Of a stretch of 19,112 nucleotides of DNA, positions 6,851-14,406 are shown piece by piece (position 1 is the first letter of the stretch; every line of letters starts with the position of its first letter). This DNA comes from Deltaproteobacteria bacterium (GTDB lineage Bacteria; Myxococcota_A; UBA9160; SMWR01): positions 1-19,112 of the forward strand of contig JAJDAM010000200.1 in NCBI GenBank assembly GCA_029261905.1, read 5' to 3'. Made by a program: the position numbers and the translations under genes. The notes beneath the pieces were generated by a model. That model saw only the letters and a list, made by a program, of their open reading frames with translations, was not told where the DNA came from and searched no databases.

Positions 6851-9104
6851 GCGCGAGTTCGACGCGCGCTTCGAGTTCGCGGTCCTCGGGTCGAGGCGCG
6901 CGCGGCACGAGTTCGACGATCACCCGCGCGATGGACCCTGTGAATTCGAATGGGGCTTCATAGTCATTCGTCACGCCCGACAACCCGTCTCGGCCGACAT
7001 CGAGGCCGGTCGAAGAGATCATCCGCAGGATGCGGGGAACACCACCGGCACCGACTTCGCGATCGCCGATCGTCAACACCACCTCGCCGCGGTTGTCGAC
7101 ACGAGTAAATCGAACGCCAACGACGACCTCGCCGAGCGGAACCTCTTCGGCTGAAACCACCTTGGTGTGCTCTCCGAACCAGTTGTAGTCGAACACGAGA
7201 TGCCGATCCTTCAGGTAGAACGTCAAGCCGCAGTTGATCGTTCCGACGGCAGCCATCACGCCCTGTTGTTCCGGACTCGAGCGGTCGATCTCGGCTGTGA
7301 GTTTCCACGAGCGGTTGCCCAACGGTGGGCTGGCATCGGATGGAATGTGGGAGATCGGCGGGTAGTAGATGAACGGATCTCGGGCGCGTGTCGTACCCGG
7401 GCGTCGCGAACCGGCAAACAGTTGTACGGTGCGGTCGTCGAGCGGCAACACGTGGTGTTCACCCGCTTCGGCCCACCAGCGCTCGATGAGTTCGCGGAGT
7501 TTTTCGGGCCGTTCTCGAGCGAGGTTGTTGCATTCCGAGAAGTCTTCGTCGAGGTGGTAGAGCTCCCACTCATCCTCTTCGAAATCCGTACCCGCGCGAT
7601 GGAACGCGACCGCCTTCCATCCCTCGTGCCAGATTCCACGGTGCCCGAACATCTCGAAGTACTGGGTTTTCTTCTCGGTCGGCGCACCAGCCTGTTCGAA
7701 CGTGTAGGCCATGCTGACTCCGGCGACTGGCTGTTGCGCGACGCCGTTGAAATGGTCGGGTGCGTCGACGCCGATCACTTCCAATACGGTGGGAAGGAGA
7801 TCGGTCACGTGGTGAAACTGGTGGCGAATGCCGCCTTTGTCAGCGATGCCTTCGGGCCAGTGAATGATCAGCGGATCGCGAACGCCACCCGCGTGGGTGT
7901 TCTGCTTGTAGCGCTTGAGTGGAGTGTTCCCCGCCTGTGCCCAGCCCCACGGATAGTTCGAGTGACTGTGCGGACCACCGATCTCGTCGAGGTGCTCGAT
8001 CGCCGAGCTGATGTCTTCGGGAATGCCGTTGAAGTATTTGAATTCATCACGCACGCCAGCCGGACCGCCTTCCTGCGACGCGCCGTTGTCCGACAGCAGT
8101 AACACGAGTGTGTTGTCGAGTTCGTCGAGGCTGTCGAGAAATTCGACCAGGCGCCCGATCTGCTGGTCGGTGTGGTCGAGAAAGGCCGCGAAGGCCTCCT
8201 GCAAGCGGGCCGCAAAGGCCTGTTCGTCGGCACTGAGTTCGTCCCACGGCCGGACGCCGGGATTCAGCGGTGCCAGCTGGGTCCCAGGCGGGACGATCCC
8301 GAGTTCGATTTGACGAGCAAACCAGGTGTCGCGCGCATGATCCCACCCCGAATCGAAACGACCGTGGTATTTGGCGAGCAGTGCTTCGGGGGCCTGATGC
8401 GGCGCGTGGGTGGCGCCGAAGCAGCAGTACAGAAAGAACGGCTTTTCGGGAAGGAGTGACTTCTGATCGCGGATGTAGCCGATCGACCGATCGATGATGT
8501 CTTCGGTGACGTGGTACCCCTCGTCCGGGCTGGCAGGCGGCTCGATGTGGTGGTTGTCACGCGTCAGTTCGGGATGGAACTGATCGGTCTCGCCTTGCAG
8601 GAAGCCGTAGAACTGATCGAAGCCGCGTCGCAGTGGCCAGTGGTCGAAGGGGCCGGCCGCCGAGCACTGCTCCATCGGCGCGAGGTGCCATTTGCCGGTC
8701 GCGAAGGTGCCGTAGCCCTGTTCGCGCAACATCTCGGCGAGTGTCGCGGCGCTGGTTGGAATGAATCCGCGCATGTTCGGGAAACCGGTGTCGAAATTCG
8801 AGACGGCGCGCATGCCGACCGAGTGGTGGTTTCGCCCGGTGAGCAGGCACGCACGCGTCGGAGAACACAGAGCGGTGGTATGGAAATTCGTGTACCGAAG
8901 CCCGCCTGCGGCCAGACGATCGATGTTCGGCGTTTCGATCGTCGAGCCGTAGCAACCGAAGTGCGAGAAGCCGGTGTCATCGAACAGCAGCACGACGACG
9001 TTCGGGCTGCCGTCGCGCGGTTTGGGCGTCTCGGGCCACCACGGTGAAGATTCCGAAATCGTCCGCCCGATCTTTCCGCCAAATCCGTCGCGATCTGCAG
9101 CCAT
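6843..9104 (-). CDS. Type I arylsulfatase (formylglycine-dependent, cytoplasmic, ~753 aa)
   Basis: Hydrolyses sulfate esters using a formylglycine made from Cys80. Seen: metal ligands in LLFDDTG (Asp42, Asp43), the canonical CSPTR motif within ALCSPTRACLLTGRN (Cys80, Arg84), GKWHL (Lys138, His140), His233 in ATHAPH, the SDNGASQ metal site (Asp339, Asn340), and a later lysine in TPLKRYK. About 230 residues follow the catalytic domain; the last ~130 look beta-rich, as in long mycobacterial AtsA/AtsD-like sulfatases. No signal peptide is present. I chose ATG 9104 because GGGAGGAC lies just upstream. The frame stays open to 9380, but that extension is low-complexity and runs into the divergent fetB gene. 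FGE follows with an 8-base overlap. The substrate is unknown. Confidence 0.95.
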   Translation of the reverse strand: MAADRDGFGGKIGRTISESSPWWPETPKPRDGSPNVVVLLFDDTGFSHFGCYGSTIETPNIDRLAAGGLRYTNFHTTALCSPTRACLLTGRNHHSVGMRAVSNFDTGFPNMRGFIPTSAATLAEMLREQGYGTFATGKWHLAPMEQCSAAGPFDHWPLRRGFDQFYGFLQGETDQFHPELTRDNHHIEPPASPDEGYHVTEDIIDRSIGYIRDQKSLLPEKPFFLYCCFGATHAPHQAPEALLAKYHGRFDSGWDHARDTWFARQIELGIVPPGTQLAPLNPGVRPWDELSADEQAFAARLQEAFAAFLDHTDQQIGRLVEFLDSLDELDNTLVLLLSDNGASQEGGPAGVRDEFKYFNGIPEDISSAIEHLDEIGGPHSHSNYPWGWAQAGNTPLKRYKQNTHAGGVRDPLIIHWPEGIADKGGIRHQFHHVTDLLPTVLEVIGVDAPDHFNGVAQQPVAGVSMAYTFEQAGAPTEKKTQYFEMFGHRGIWHEGWKAVAFHRAGTDFEEDEWELYHLDEDFSECNNLARERPEKLRELIERWWAEAGEHHVLPLDDRTVQLFAGSRRPGTTRARDPFIYYPPISHIPSDASPPLGNRSWKLTAEIDRSSPEQQGVMAAVGTINCGLTFYLKDRHLVFDYNWFGEHTKVVSAEEVPLGEVVVGVRFTRVDNRGEVVLTIGDREVGAGGVPRILRMISSTGLDVGRDGLSGVTNDYEAPFEFTGSIARVIVELVPRAPRPEDRELEARVELARE

Positions 9105-9179
9105 GTGTCCTCCCGGTGGTTCAAGCGATACCCGGACCGACTCTCGTCGACCCAAAGACGCTTGGAACGAGTCCGGCAG

Positions 9180-9185
9180 ACTATA
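9180..9185 (-). promoter_or_regulatory. Possible -10 box for the sulfatase-FGE operon
   Basis: On the minus strand this reads TATAGT, five of six matches to the sigma-70 -10 consensus, about 75 bases upstream of the sulfatase ATG. No acceptable -35 sits 16-18 bases further up, so it may need an activator or be chance. Confidence 0.25.
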
Positions 9186-9222
9186 ACCCGGCGTCGTCGA
9201 GATTCGGCCCGTACCGGCGGCT

Positions 9223-9251
9223 TTCACGGCACGAGGGCGTCCAGGTATCAT
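9223..9251 (+). promoter_or_regulatory. Candidate promoter giving a leaderless fetB transcript
   Basis: TTCACG (9223-9228; 4/6 matches to the -35 consensus) and TATCAT (9246-9251; 5/6 matches to the -10) are separated by exactly 17 bases. Initiation 7-8 bases after the -10 would fall at or one base before the fetB ATG (9259). There is no Shine-Dalgarno sequence between the -10 and the ATG, which agrees with a leaderless mRNA. Confidence 0.35.
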
Positions 9252-9258
9252 CGGGCGC

Positions 9259-9972
9259 ATGAACTCGACGCTCCCGACTATCCCGCTGGCCCATCTCCTG
9301 ATCGCGTTCGTTCCGATCGCGTTGCTGCTCGCCATCATGCACCGTTGGCAGCTCAATGCGCGAACCGCCCTCTGCGCCAACGGACGGATGCTCGTGCAGC
9401 TGCTTGCTGTCGGTTATGTGCTCACCTACGTATTCGAAACGGACGAACCGGTCGTGATCGTTTTCGTGATTGCGTTGATGATCGGCATCTCGGCGTGGAT
9501 CGCACTGCGCCCGCTGAAGCAACGGGGGATGGCGCTCTACCCGTGCGCGCTGGCAGCCATCGCGACGAGCGGGTTGGCGATGCTCGCGATCGTCACCCAA
9601 CTCGTGCTCGACCTGCCGCGATGGTTCGAACCCAGCTCTGTCGTGCCGCTTGCGGGTATGATCTTCGCGAATGCCATGAATTCGGTCAGCCTGGCCGCGG
9701 AGCGATTCGAATCGGAGCGGGAGCGCTCTGCGTCCATCGTCGAGGCGCGCCATGTCGCGCTGGATGCTGCGTTGATTCCACAGATCAATGGACTGCTCGC
9801 GGTCGGGCTCGTATCGCTTCCCGGCATGATGACCGGCCAGATCTTGTCGGGTGTCGAGCCTGAGGTCGCGGTCCGCTATCAGATCATGGTGATGTGCATG
9901 GTGTTCGGATCGGGTGGAATCGGAGCGGCGCTGTATCTCGCGTTGGCGTCGTCTCGCACCTCCATTGCTTGA
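9259..9972 (+). CDS. fetB: FetB-type ABC transporter permease (UPF0014 family)
   Basis: Inner-membrane permease of 237 residues with about seven hydrophobic helices. The family signatures are clear: RMLVQLLAVGYVL (~43-55) in the second helix, PLAGMIFANAMNSVSLAAER (~130-150), and the C-terminal GLVSLPGMMTGQILSGVEP stretch followed by RYQIMVM (~190-215). In E. coli, FetB works with the ATPase FetA, and the pair has been linked to iron export and oxidative-stress resistance. No FetA-like ATPase with Walker motifs occurs in this window on either side, so the partner must be elsewhere. The ATG at 9259 lacks a Shine-Dalgarno sequence. The gene is divergent from the sulfatase operon. The family is certain; the substrate here is by analogy only. 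Confidence 0.94.
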   Translation: MNSTLPTIPLAHLLIAFVPIALLLAIMHRWQLNARTALCANGRMLVQLLAVGYVLTYVFETDEPVVIVFVIALMIGISAWIALRPLKQRGMALYPCALAAIATSGLAMLAIVTQLVLDLPRWFEPSSVVPLAGMIFANAMNSVSLAAERFESERERSASIVEARHVALDAALIPQINGLLAVGLVSLPGMMTGQILSGVEPEVAVRYQIMVMCMVFGSGGIGAALYLALASSRTSIA

Positions 9973-10053
9973 TTGCGGTCTTGGGTTCGTGACCGACACA
10001 CCAATGCGATTGTTCGAAATGACGTTCGGAATGGCGTTCTTCGATGCCCTTTT

Positions 10054-10082
10054 TTGATGCCCATATTTGATGAAACTTTTAT
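10054..10082 (+). promoter_or_regulatory. Possible promoter for the alpha/beta hydrolase
   Basis: In the 127-base gap after fetB there is an AT-rich patch. TTGATG (10054-10059) and TTTTAT (10077-10082) are 17 bases apart, each with 4/6 consensus matches. The implied start is near 10089, leaving a leader of only about 11 bases that contains the GGGAG ribosome site, so this assignment is tentative. GATGCCC occurs twice nearby (around 10043 and 10056). Confidence 0.25.
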
Positions 10083-10099
10083 TGACAAGGGAGTGACAG

Positions 10100-10852
10100 A
10101 TGCCGAAAGCGTTCGTTCACGGAGTTCCGGAGACCTGTGCCCTATGGCAGACGATCGTTGGCGAGTTGAAGCGCCGCGGCGTCGGTGATGTCGAGTTGCT
10201 CTCGCCACCCGGTTTCGGCGTACCGACGCCAACGGATTGGCAGCCGACCCGGGCCAACTACGGCGCCTGGTTGATCGGCGAACTCGAGGCACTCGGTGGT
10301 GATGTCGACGTCGTGGGCCACGACTGGGGAGCGGGCCACGTCTATGGGGTGCTGTCGGAGCGGCCCGACCTGCTTCGCAGCTGGGCGGCAGATTGCGCCG
10401 GGCTCATTCATTCCGACTACGTCTGGCACGACATGGCGCAGGCATGGCAGACGCCGGAAATCGGCGAGCAGGCGATCGCAGCGTTGACGGGGGGAAATCC
10501 AGAAGAGCGCTCAGCGATCTTGGCTGGCCTCGGTCTTCCCGCTGAAGTTGCTTCGTCGATCGCTGCGGCTCAAGATGACGAAATGGCCCGCTGCATTCTC
10601 GGCCTCTACCGATCGGCGGCCCAACCCGCGATGCGCGAACTCGGCGAGCGCGCAGCCGGGGCCGAACACCGACCGGGCCTGGTGATCATTCCGACGGACG
10701 ACCCTTATGCGGGTACACCGGAAGTGGCCTCGGAGGTGGCGGCAACTCTCGGCGCGAAGACCCTCACCCTCGAAGGGCTCGGTCACTGGTGGATGTTCGA
10801 AGGAGCTGAGGCTGCAGCGGACGCACTCGTCGCGCACTGGAGTGCGGCGTAG
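10100..10852 (+). CDS. Alpha/beta hydrolase with Asp nucleophile (epoxide hydrolase/dehalogenase-like)
   Basis: A soluble protein of 250 residues with a minimal alpha/beta-hydrolase fold. The N-terminus has the oxyanion segment HGVPET (~7-12). The nucleophile elbow is VGHDWGAG, putting Asp75 where esterases have Ser. Asp200 or Asp201 in PTDDPY and His229 in GLGHWWMF complete the triad. Aspartate in GHDWG is the hallmark of epoxide hydrolases and haloalkane or haloacid dehalogenases, which form an alkyl-enzyme ester. The lid between the elbow and the acid residue is short (~120 residues), and the tyrosine or tryptophan that would identify either activity cannot be assigned by eye. ATG 10100 has GGGAG 6-7 bases upstream. 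It follows fetB and is convergent with the S9 peptidase gene 22 bases on. Confidence 0.87.
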   Translation: MPKAFVHGVPETCALWQTIVGELKRRGVGDVELLSPPGFGVPTPTDWQPTRANYGAWLIGELEALGGDVDVVGHDWGAGHVYGVLSERPDLLRSWAADCAGLIHSDYVWHDMAQAWQTPEIGEQAIAALTGGNPEERSAILAGLGLPAEVASSIAAAQDDEMARCILGLYRSAAQPAMRELGERAAGAEHRPGLVIIPTDDPYAGTPEVASEVAATLGAKTLTLEGLGHWWMFEGAEAAADALVAHWSAA

Positions 10853-10874
10853 CTAGACCGTATGGATGACCGGA

Positions 10875-12815
10875 TCAGCGATTGAGGTGAAGTTCGAAAA
10901 ATCGACGTAGCACTTTGACGTATCGGACAAGCTCTTCTCGGGACGGTGAGTGTCCGGTTTCGCGGAGCACCATCCACTCGACGTCCTTTTCGTTGGCCTC
11001 GAGCATCGCCTTCATTCTGTAGGCATGCTCGATGTCGACACGCCGGTCGTTTTCAGCGTGGGCAATGAATACGGGAACGTCGATGTCGGCCGCGCGGTAC
11101 GCCGGCGAAATGTCGACGAGGTGTTCTGACTCTGTCTCCGGGTCGCCGACGATTCGCGCCATCTCGCGTCGTCCGTCCTCGGTCGCCGCGAAATCGCTGG
11201 ATTCGAACAGGAGCAGGACGTCGGTCGGTGCAGCTAGGCTGGCGGCGCAGCGATATCGATCGGGGTATTGGGTGACGCTGATGAGCGCCGAGTATCCTCC
11301 GTAGCTCGCGCCTGAGATACATACCCGCTTCGGGTCGATTACCCCGTCGGCGATGACCCGAACCACGGCGGCGTCGATGTCGCCCTCTATCCCCTTCGCC
11401 CATTGTCGGCGTCCGGCATTGAGAAACGCGCGACCGTAGCCGTCAGAGCCGCGATAGTTGACTGTGAGGACTGCGAACCCCGAGGCTGCGAGGTACTGCA
11501 CGAGTGGATTGAAGTCCCGGTCGTCGCGGACGCCGATCGGGCCGCCGTGTGGCATGACGACCAGAGGAGGCCGGTCCCCTTCGAAGCGAAGCGGCAGCGC
11601 CAGGTAGGCCTCTACTTGGGTTCCGTCGCCAGACTCCACTTTCAGGAAGCGCACGTCGACGAGCACTGATGGGTTCAGCTGGGGCATCGCCTTCCCGATG
11701 TCCACGACCCGGTGGTCCTTCGTCCGAACGACATAGAAGTTTCCCGGGTTGCGCGGACCGGTCACCAAGATCGACAGCCAGGTGCGATCGCGCGTCACGC
11801 TGGTGACGGCCACGCTCTGGCCGGGGAACCTCTCGTCGAGCCACTGCTGTTGTTGGGTTCCGAACTCGGAGAGGTGATGGTACCGGCGCAGGCCATTTCG
11901 CTCGTAGACGGCGGCTTGCACTTCGGCCCCGTGAAAGTCATACAGAACGCCGCTGACGTCGGTGCCCGGGTCGGCGTAGATGACTCGGCCGAACCGCGGA
12001 TCATCGACGTGGTACTCGAGCAACGCCCGCGTGTCGCGTTGGTTGCGGCTCAGCACGAGCAGGTCGTGATCGTTGGAGGCCAGTCCCACGGGTATGGCGA
12101 CGTCTTCTTCGTCGTCCCAGCGTCCGAGTTCGCGCCATTTGGATTCGGCATCGTCGCGGTACCGCAGCGCGAATTCCGAGTCCTCCGAATCTTGCCGGGT
12201 CAACGCTGCGCGCATGACGCCGTTACGGTCGGATACCCATTTCAAGACCATCCCGGGCGAGTGCGCGACCTGATATTTTCGGTCGGGGAGTCGTTCTTTC
12301 CCGTGGGGTTCGACGAGTTCATCGGTCGGAACCCGGTATGCGAAACTGCTGCCGTCTGTATACGTCGACCACAGCAGCGTATCGTCGGTCGACGCGAGCA
12401 TGCCGGTGAAATCCGGCAGCCCCTTTGCCCTGACGCGGCGCACTTCGAAATCGAGACCTGACTCGCGTTGAGTGAGTTCCACCAGGCGTGTCCTGGGCCG
12501 CACCTTTCCCTCGACCAGGACGGCGATCGTGTCGCTGTCGATCCAACCGAAAACGATCGGTTCTTCTGTCAGAAAGACCGGCTCGACGGCACCGGTCGCC
12601 AGCTCTTGAATCAGGATGCCGTGGCTCCCCGAATACAGCGCGTGGGCAGCGGCGTGTGTTCCCGACGGGTTGAGTTCGATCGCCCTGAGTGTCGGTTCGC
12701 TGAAGAACGTCTCTGCCGCGCTGTCGCCAGTCACCCGTCGAGGTGGATCGGCCAATGTGACCGTTGCAAGCGATGCAAACAACAGCGCGGTGGCGAGGGT
12801 GCGCGCGCAGATCAC
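10875..12815 (-). CDS. Secreted S9-family peptidase (prolyl-oligopeptidase/acylaminoacyl-peptidase type)
   Basis: Serine peptidase of 646 residues. A Sec-type signal peptide (residues ~1-22, hydrophobic core ATALLFASLATVTL, then ADPP) predicts export to the periplasm. A long beta-propeller-like N-terminal part follows. The C-terminal catalytic domain starts near LPLRFEGDRPPLVVMPHGGP and has Ser504 in SGASYGGY, Asp590 in HAENDRRVD and His622 in RETGHSP, in the order typical of S9 enzymes. Such enzymes trim oligopeptides or acyl-amino acids. The start is GTG at 12815, with an AAGAAGGGA stretch about 10 bases upstream. That GTG overlaps the stop of the lipoprotein gene (GTGA), so the two are almost certainly co-translated. 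Confidence 0.95.
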   Translation of the reverse strand: MICARTLATALLFASLATVTLADPPRRVTGDSAAETFFSEPTLRAIELNPSGTHAAAHALYSGSHGILIQELATGAVEPVFLTEEPIVFGWIDSDTIAVLVEGKVRPRTRLVELTQRESGLDFEVRRVRAKGLPDFTGMLASTDDTLLWSTYTDGSSFAYRVPTDELVEPHGKERLPDRKYQVAHSPGMVLKWVSDRNGVMRAALTRQDSEDSEFALRYRDDAESKWRELGRWDDEEDVAIPVGLASNDHDLLVLSRNQRDTRALLEYHVDDPRFGRVIYADPGTDVSGVLYDFHGAEVQAAVYERNGLRRYHHLSEFGTQQQQWLDERFPGQSVAVTSVTRDRTWLSILVTGPRNPGNFYVVRTKDHRVVDIGKAMPQLNPSVLVDVRFLKVESGDGTQVEAYLALPLRFEGDRPPLVVMPHGGPIGVRDDRDFNPLVQYLAASGFAVLTVNYRGSDGYGRAFLNAGRRQWAKGIEGDIDAAVVRVIADGVIDPKRVCISGASYGGYSALISVTQYPDRYRCAASLAAPTDVLLLFESSDFAATEDGRREMARIVGDPETESEHLVDISPAYRAADIDVPVFIAHAENDRRVDIEHAYRMKAMLEANEKDVEWMVLRETGHSPSREELVRYVKVLRRFFELHLNR

Positions 12816-13414
12816 GGTTGGGTCGTCCCTTCTTCCGACCGGTTCGACGCCGGTCGGGGTCCTTCCCGGAGGGCCGCGCGGTGGTGCTCCAAGAAAACGT
12901 TTCGACCTGTTCCTGTGTACACGATGGGATAGCGCTCCATAAGTTTCGGGTAGCGCTCACGCAGCATCCCGACCGCCACGGCTGAGCGGTCGACCGTCCG
13001 GAACCAGAGTCGCCATCCGTGCTCCCGCTGGAGTTGGAGCATTCCGGAATAGCTGATGCGGCCCGACTCCACGCTGAAGCGCTGCTTCTCTGCGCGGTGC
13101 ATGTAGAAACGAGGGCGAATCGCACCAGGGAGTTCGATCTTCCTCCAACTGAAGTTTCCGCTGCTGGTGACGAACACCGCAACGTGCTCTCCCGCCGGTA
13201 GGTCGACGATTTCTCCGCCGAAGCCGAAGGTGAGTCTCTTGATCGGCGTATTGGTCGAAAGGTGCACGACCAGGATGCCCTGGTTGGGTGCCAGTTCGAC
13301 CGCCTGTCCAGGTGAAATGGGCCGGACGGTCACGCATCCCTGTGCGAACAGCATCGAAGTGGCCGCTACGACACGAAGGGCGTTGGTGCCGAGCGCAAGG
13401 ACTCGCACTCGCAT
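12812..13414 (-). CDS. Uncharacterised outer-membrane/periplasmic lipoprotein coupled to the S9 peptidase
   Basis: I do not recognise the family. The product is 200 residues. Its N-terminus is a lipoprotein signal: basic MRVRV, a hydrophobic stretch, and lipobox FAQGC with the modified Cys27. The mature part opens with a beta-rich domain (NQGILVVHLSTN, ~44-55, then an LPAGEHVAVFV strand, ~75-85). A more helical part follows, with GMLQLQREHGWRLWF and GMLRERYPKLMERYP, and a charged tail. The pattern suggests a small periplasmic beta domain, perhaps anchoring or presenting the peptidase. I take ATG 13414; the frame runs open further upstream without lipoprotein character. Its TGA overlaps the GTG start of the S9 peptidase by 4 bases. 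It lies 107 bases downstream of the SDR gene. Function unknown. Confidence 0.82.
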   Translation of the reverse strand: MRVRVLALGTNALRVVAATSMLFAQGCVTVRPISPGQAVELAPNQGILVVHLSTNTPIKRLTFGFGGEIVDLPAGEHVAVFVTSSGNFSWRKIELPGAIRPRFYMHRAEKQRFSVESGRISYSGMLQLQREHGWRLWFRTVDRSAVAVGMLRERYPKLMERYPIVYTGTGRNVFLEHHRAALREGPRPASNRSEEGTTQP

Positions 13415-13521
13415 TACGCGGCTCTCCGGTGCCCGAGAAGGCAGAGCATCGCGGTACAGTACACGAAATTCGGAGGTGAGCTGAACGAAGAAGCGCCCGC
13501 GATTTCCAGGCTGGCTCTGTT

Positions 13522-14292
13522 CTACATCCCGCCTGTCACATACAGACACTGACCGGTGATCCAGCTCGAGGCGGGCGAGGCCATGAAGACTACGGCGGCT
13601 CCGATGTCGGCTGGTGCACCGAAGCGTTGCAGTGGGATGCCGATCGCCTTCTCCATTGCGGGAATCTGGGACGAATCGACGTTCGTGCACTCGAGGAAGT
13701 TCTGGGTCGGAATCGGACCGGGTGCGACGGCGTTGACACGGATCGTTGGGGCCAGTTCGATCGAGAGTGTCTGCGTCAGGCTGTTGACGGCCGCCTTCGC
13801 AGCGGCGTAGGGGCCGTTCTTGCTGTGCGGGCCGTGTGCGGTGCGCGACGAGATGTTTACGATCGATCCGCCCGACTCTTTCATGAATCGAGCTGCGACG
13901 ATCGATCCCGCCCAGACGGCTTTGAGATTGAGGTCGAGCTGTGCGTCCCATTCGTCCGGGGAGATCCGGGTCAAATAGCGGGCGGTGGCATCCGGAATTC
14001 CGCCGGCGTTGTTCACCCAGATGCCGATGGTTCCCAGTTCGTCGGTCGCGCGATTCGCGAGCCGCTCGAGTTGGTCCATCTCGGTCACGTCCGTCTGGAC
14101 TGCGACTGCACGACCACCCAACTGTTCGATCTCATGGGCGGCGTCTTCGATCTCTTCGGGATTGCGCGCGGCTACAGCGACTGCGGCACCGGCCTCGGCC
14201 AGCGAGCGGGCGATTCCGCGACCGATGCCCTTGCCAGCGCCGGTCACGACGGCCACTTGTCCTTTCAGGCTGAACTGCTCCAATACGCTCAT
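13522..14292 (-). CDS. Short-chain dehydrogenase/reductase (SDR, classical)
   Basis: NAD(P)-dependent oxidoreductase of 256 residues, the normal size for classical SDRs. Seen: the nucleotide-binding TGAGKGIG (17-24), a basic Arg43 after the second strand (AARN) that favours NADP(H), Asp68-Val69 contacting adenine, NNAG (94-97), Asn122, and Ser148 or Ser149 with Tyr162 and Lys166 in PYAAAK: the complete catalytic tetrad. The C-terminus ends in the usual WITGQCLYVTGG. ATG 14292 is preceded by GGGAGAAG at good distance; the frame extends upstream to 15045 only as antisense of the amidohydrolase. It is divergent from the amidohydrolase-crotonase pair and on the same strand as the lipoprotein and S9 genes. 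It probably oxidises or reduces a hydroxyacyl or alcohol intermediate; the substrate is unknown. Confidence 0.95.
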   Translation of the reverse strand: MSVLEQFSLKGQVAVVTGAGKGIGRGIARSLAEAGAAVAVAARNPEEIEDAAHEIEQLGGRAVAVQTDVTEMDQLERLANRATDELGTIGIWVNNAGGIPDATARYLTRISPDEWDAQLDLNLKAVWAGSIVAARFMKESGGSIVNISSRTAHGPHSKNGPYAAAKAAVNSLTQTLSIELAPTIRVNAVAPGPIPTQNFLECTNVDSSQIPAMEKAIGIPLQRFGAPADIGAAVVFMASPASSWITGQCLYVTGGM

Positions 14293-14345
14293 CTGACTTC
14301 TCCCGTTTGTATACTCTGCGTCCACGATACCTGAGACCTCTGTCG

Positions 14346-14373
14346 AAGGTCGGGATCCAGAAGGTCGGATCCA
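14346..14373. repeat. Tandem near-identical 14-bp direct repeat in a divergent promoter region
   Basis: AAGGTCGGGATCCA (14346-14359) is followed one base later by AAGGTCGGATCCA (14361-14373), differing only by one missing G. Each copy ends with the palindrome GGATCC. The pair lies between the SDR (start 14292) and the amidohydrolase (start 14407), where a regulator controlling both could bind. The remaining 114-base gap has a TATAC element near the SDR start but no clear full promoter. Confidence 0.4.
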
Positions 14374-14406
14374 CGTGCACCCGCCCCGTTCCCAGGAGAC
14401 CTCTCG

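Noticed and set aside
5777..6943. Plus-strand 388-codon open frame opposite the FGE gene
   Set aside because: Shadow of a GC-rich gene: no motif, no ribosome site, and the minus strand has the full FGE signature.
9105..9380. N-terminal extension of the sulfatase (92 residues)
   Set aside because: It overlaps the divergent fetB start, is low in recognisable structure, and a strong Shine-Dalgarno marks the ATG at 9104.
10082..10087. Perfect TTGACA just upstream of the hydrolase ATG at 10100
   Set aside because: As a -35 box it would put the -10 inside the coding sequence and the transcript start after the ATG, so it cannot drive this gene.
13415..13951. N-terminal extension of the lipoprotein frame across the SDR gene
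   Set aside because: It would bury the lipoprotein signal inside the protein and is antisense-like, arginine-rich sequence in another frame of the SDR.
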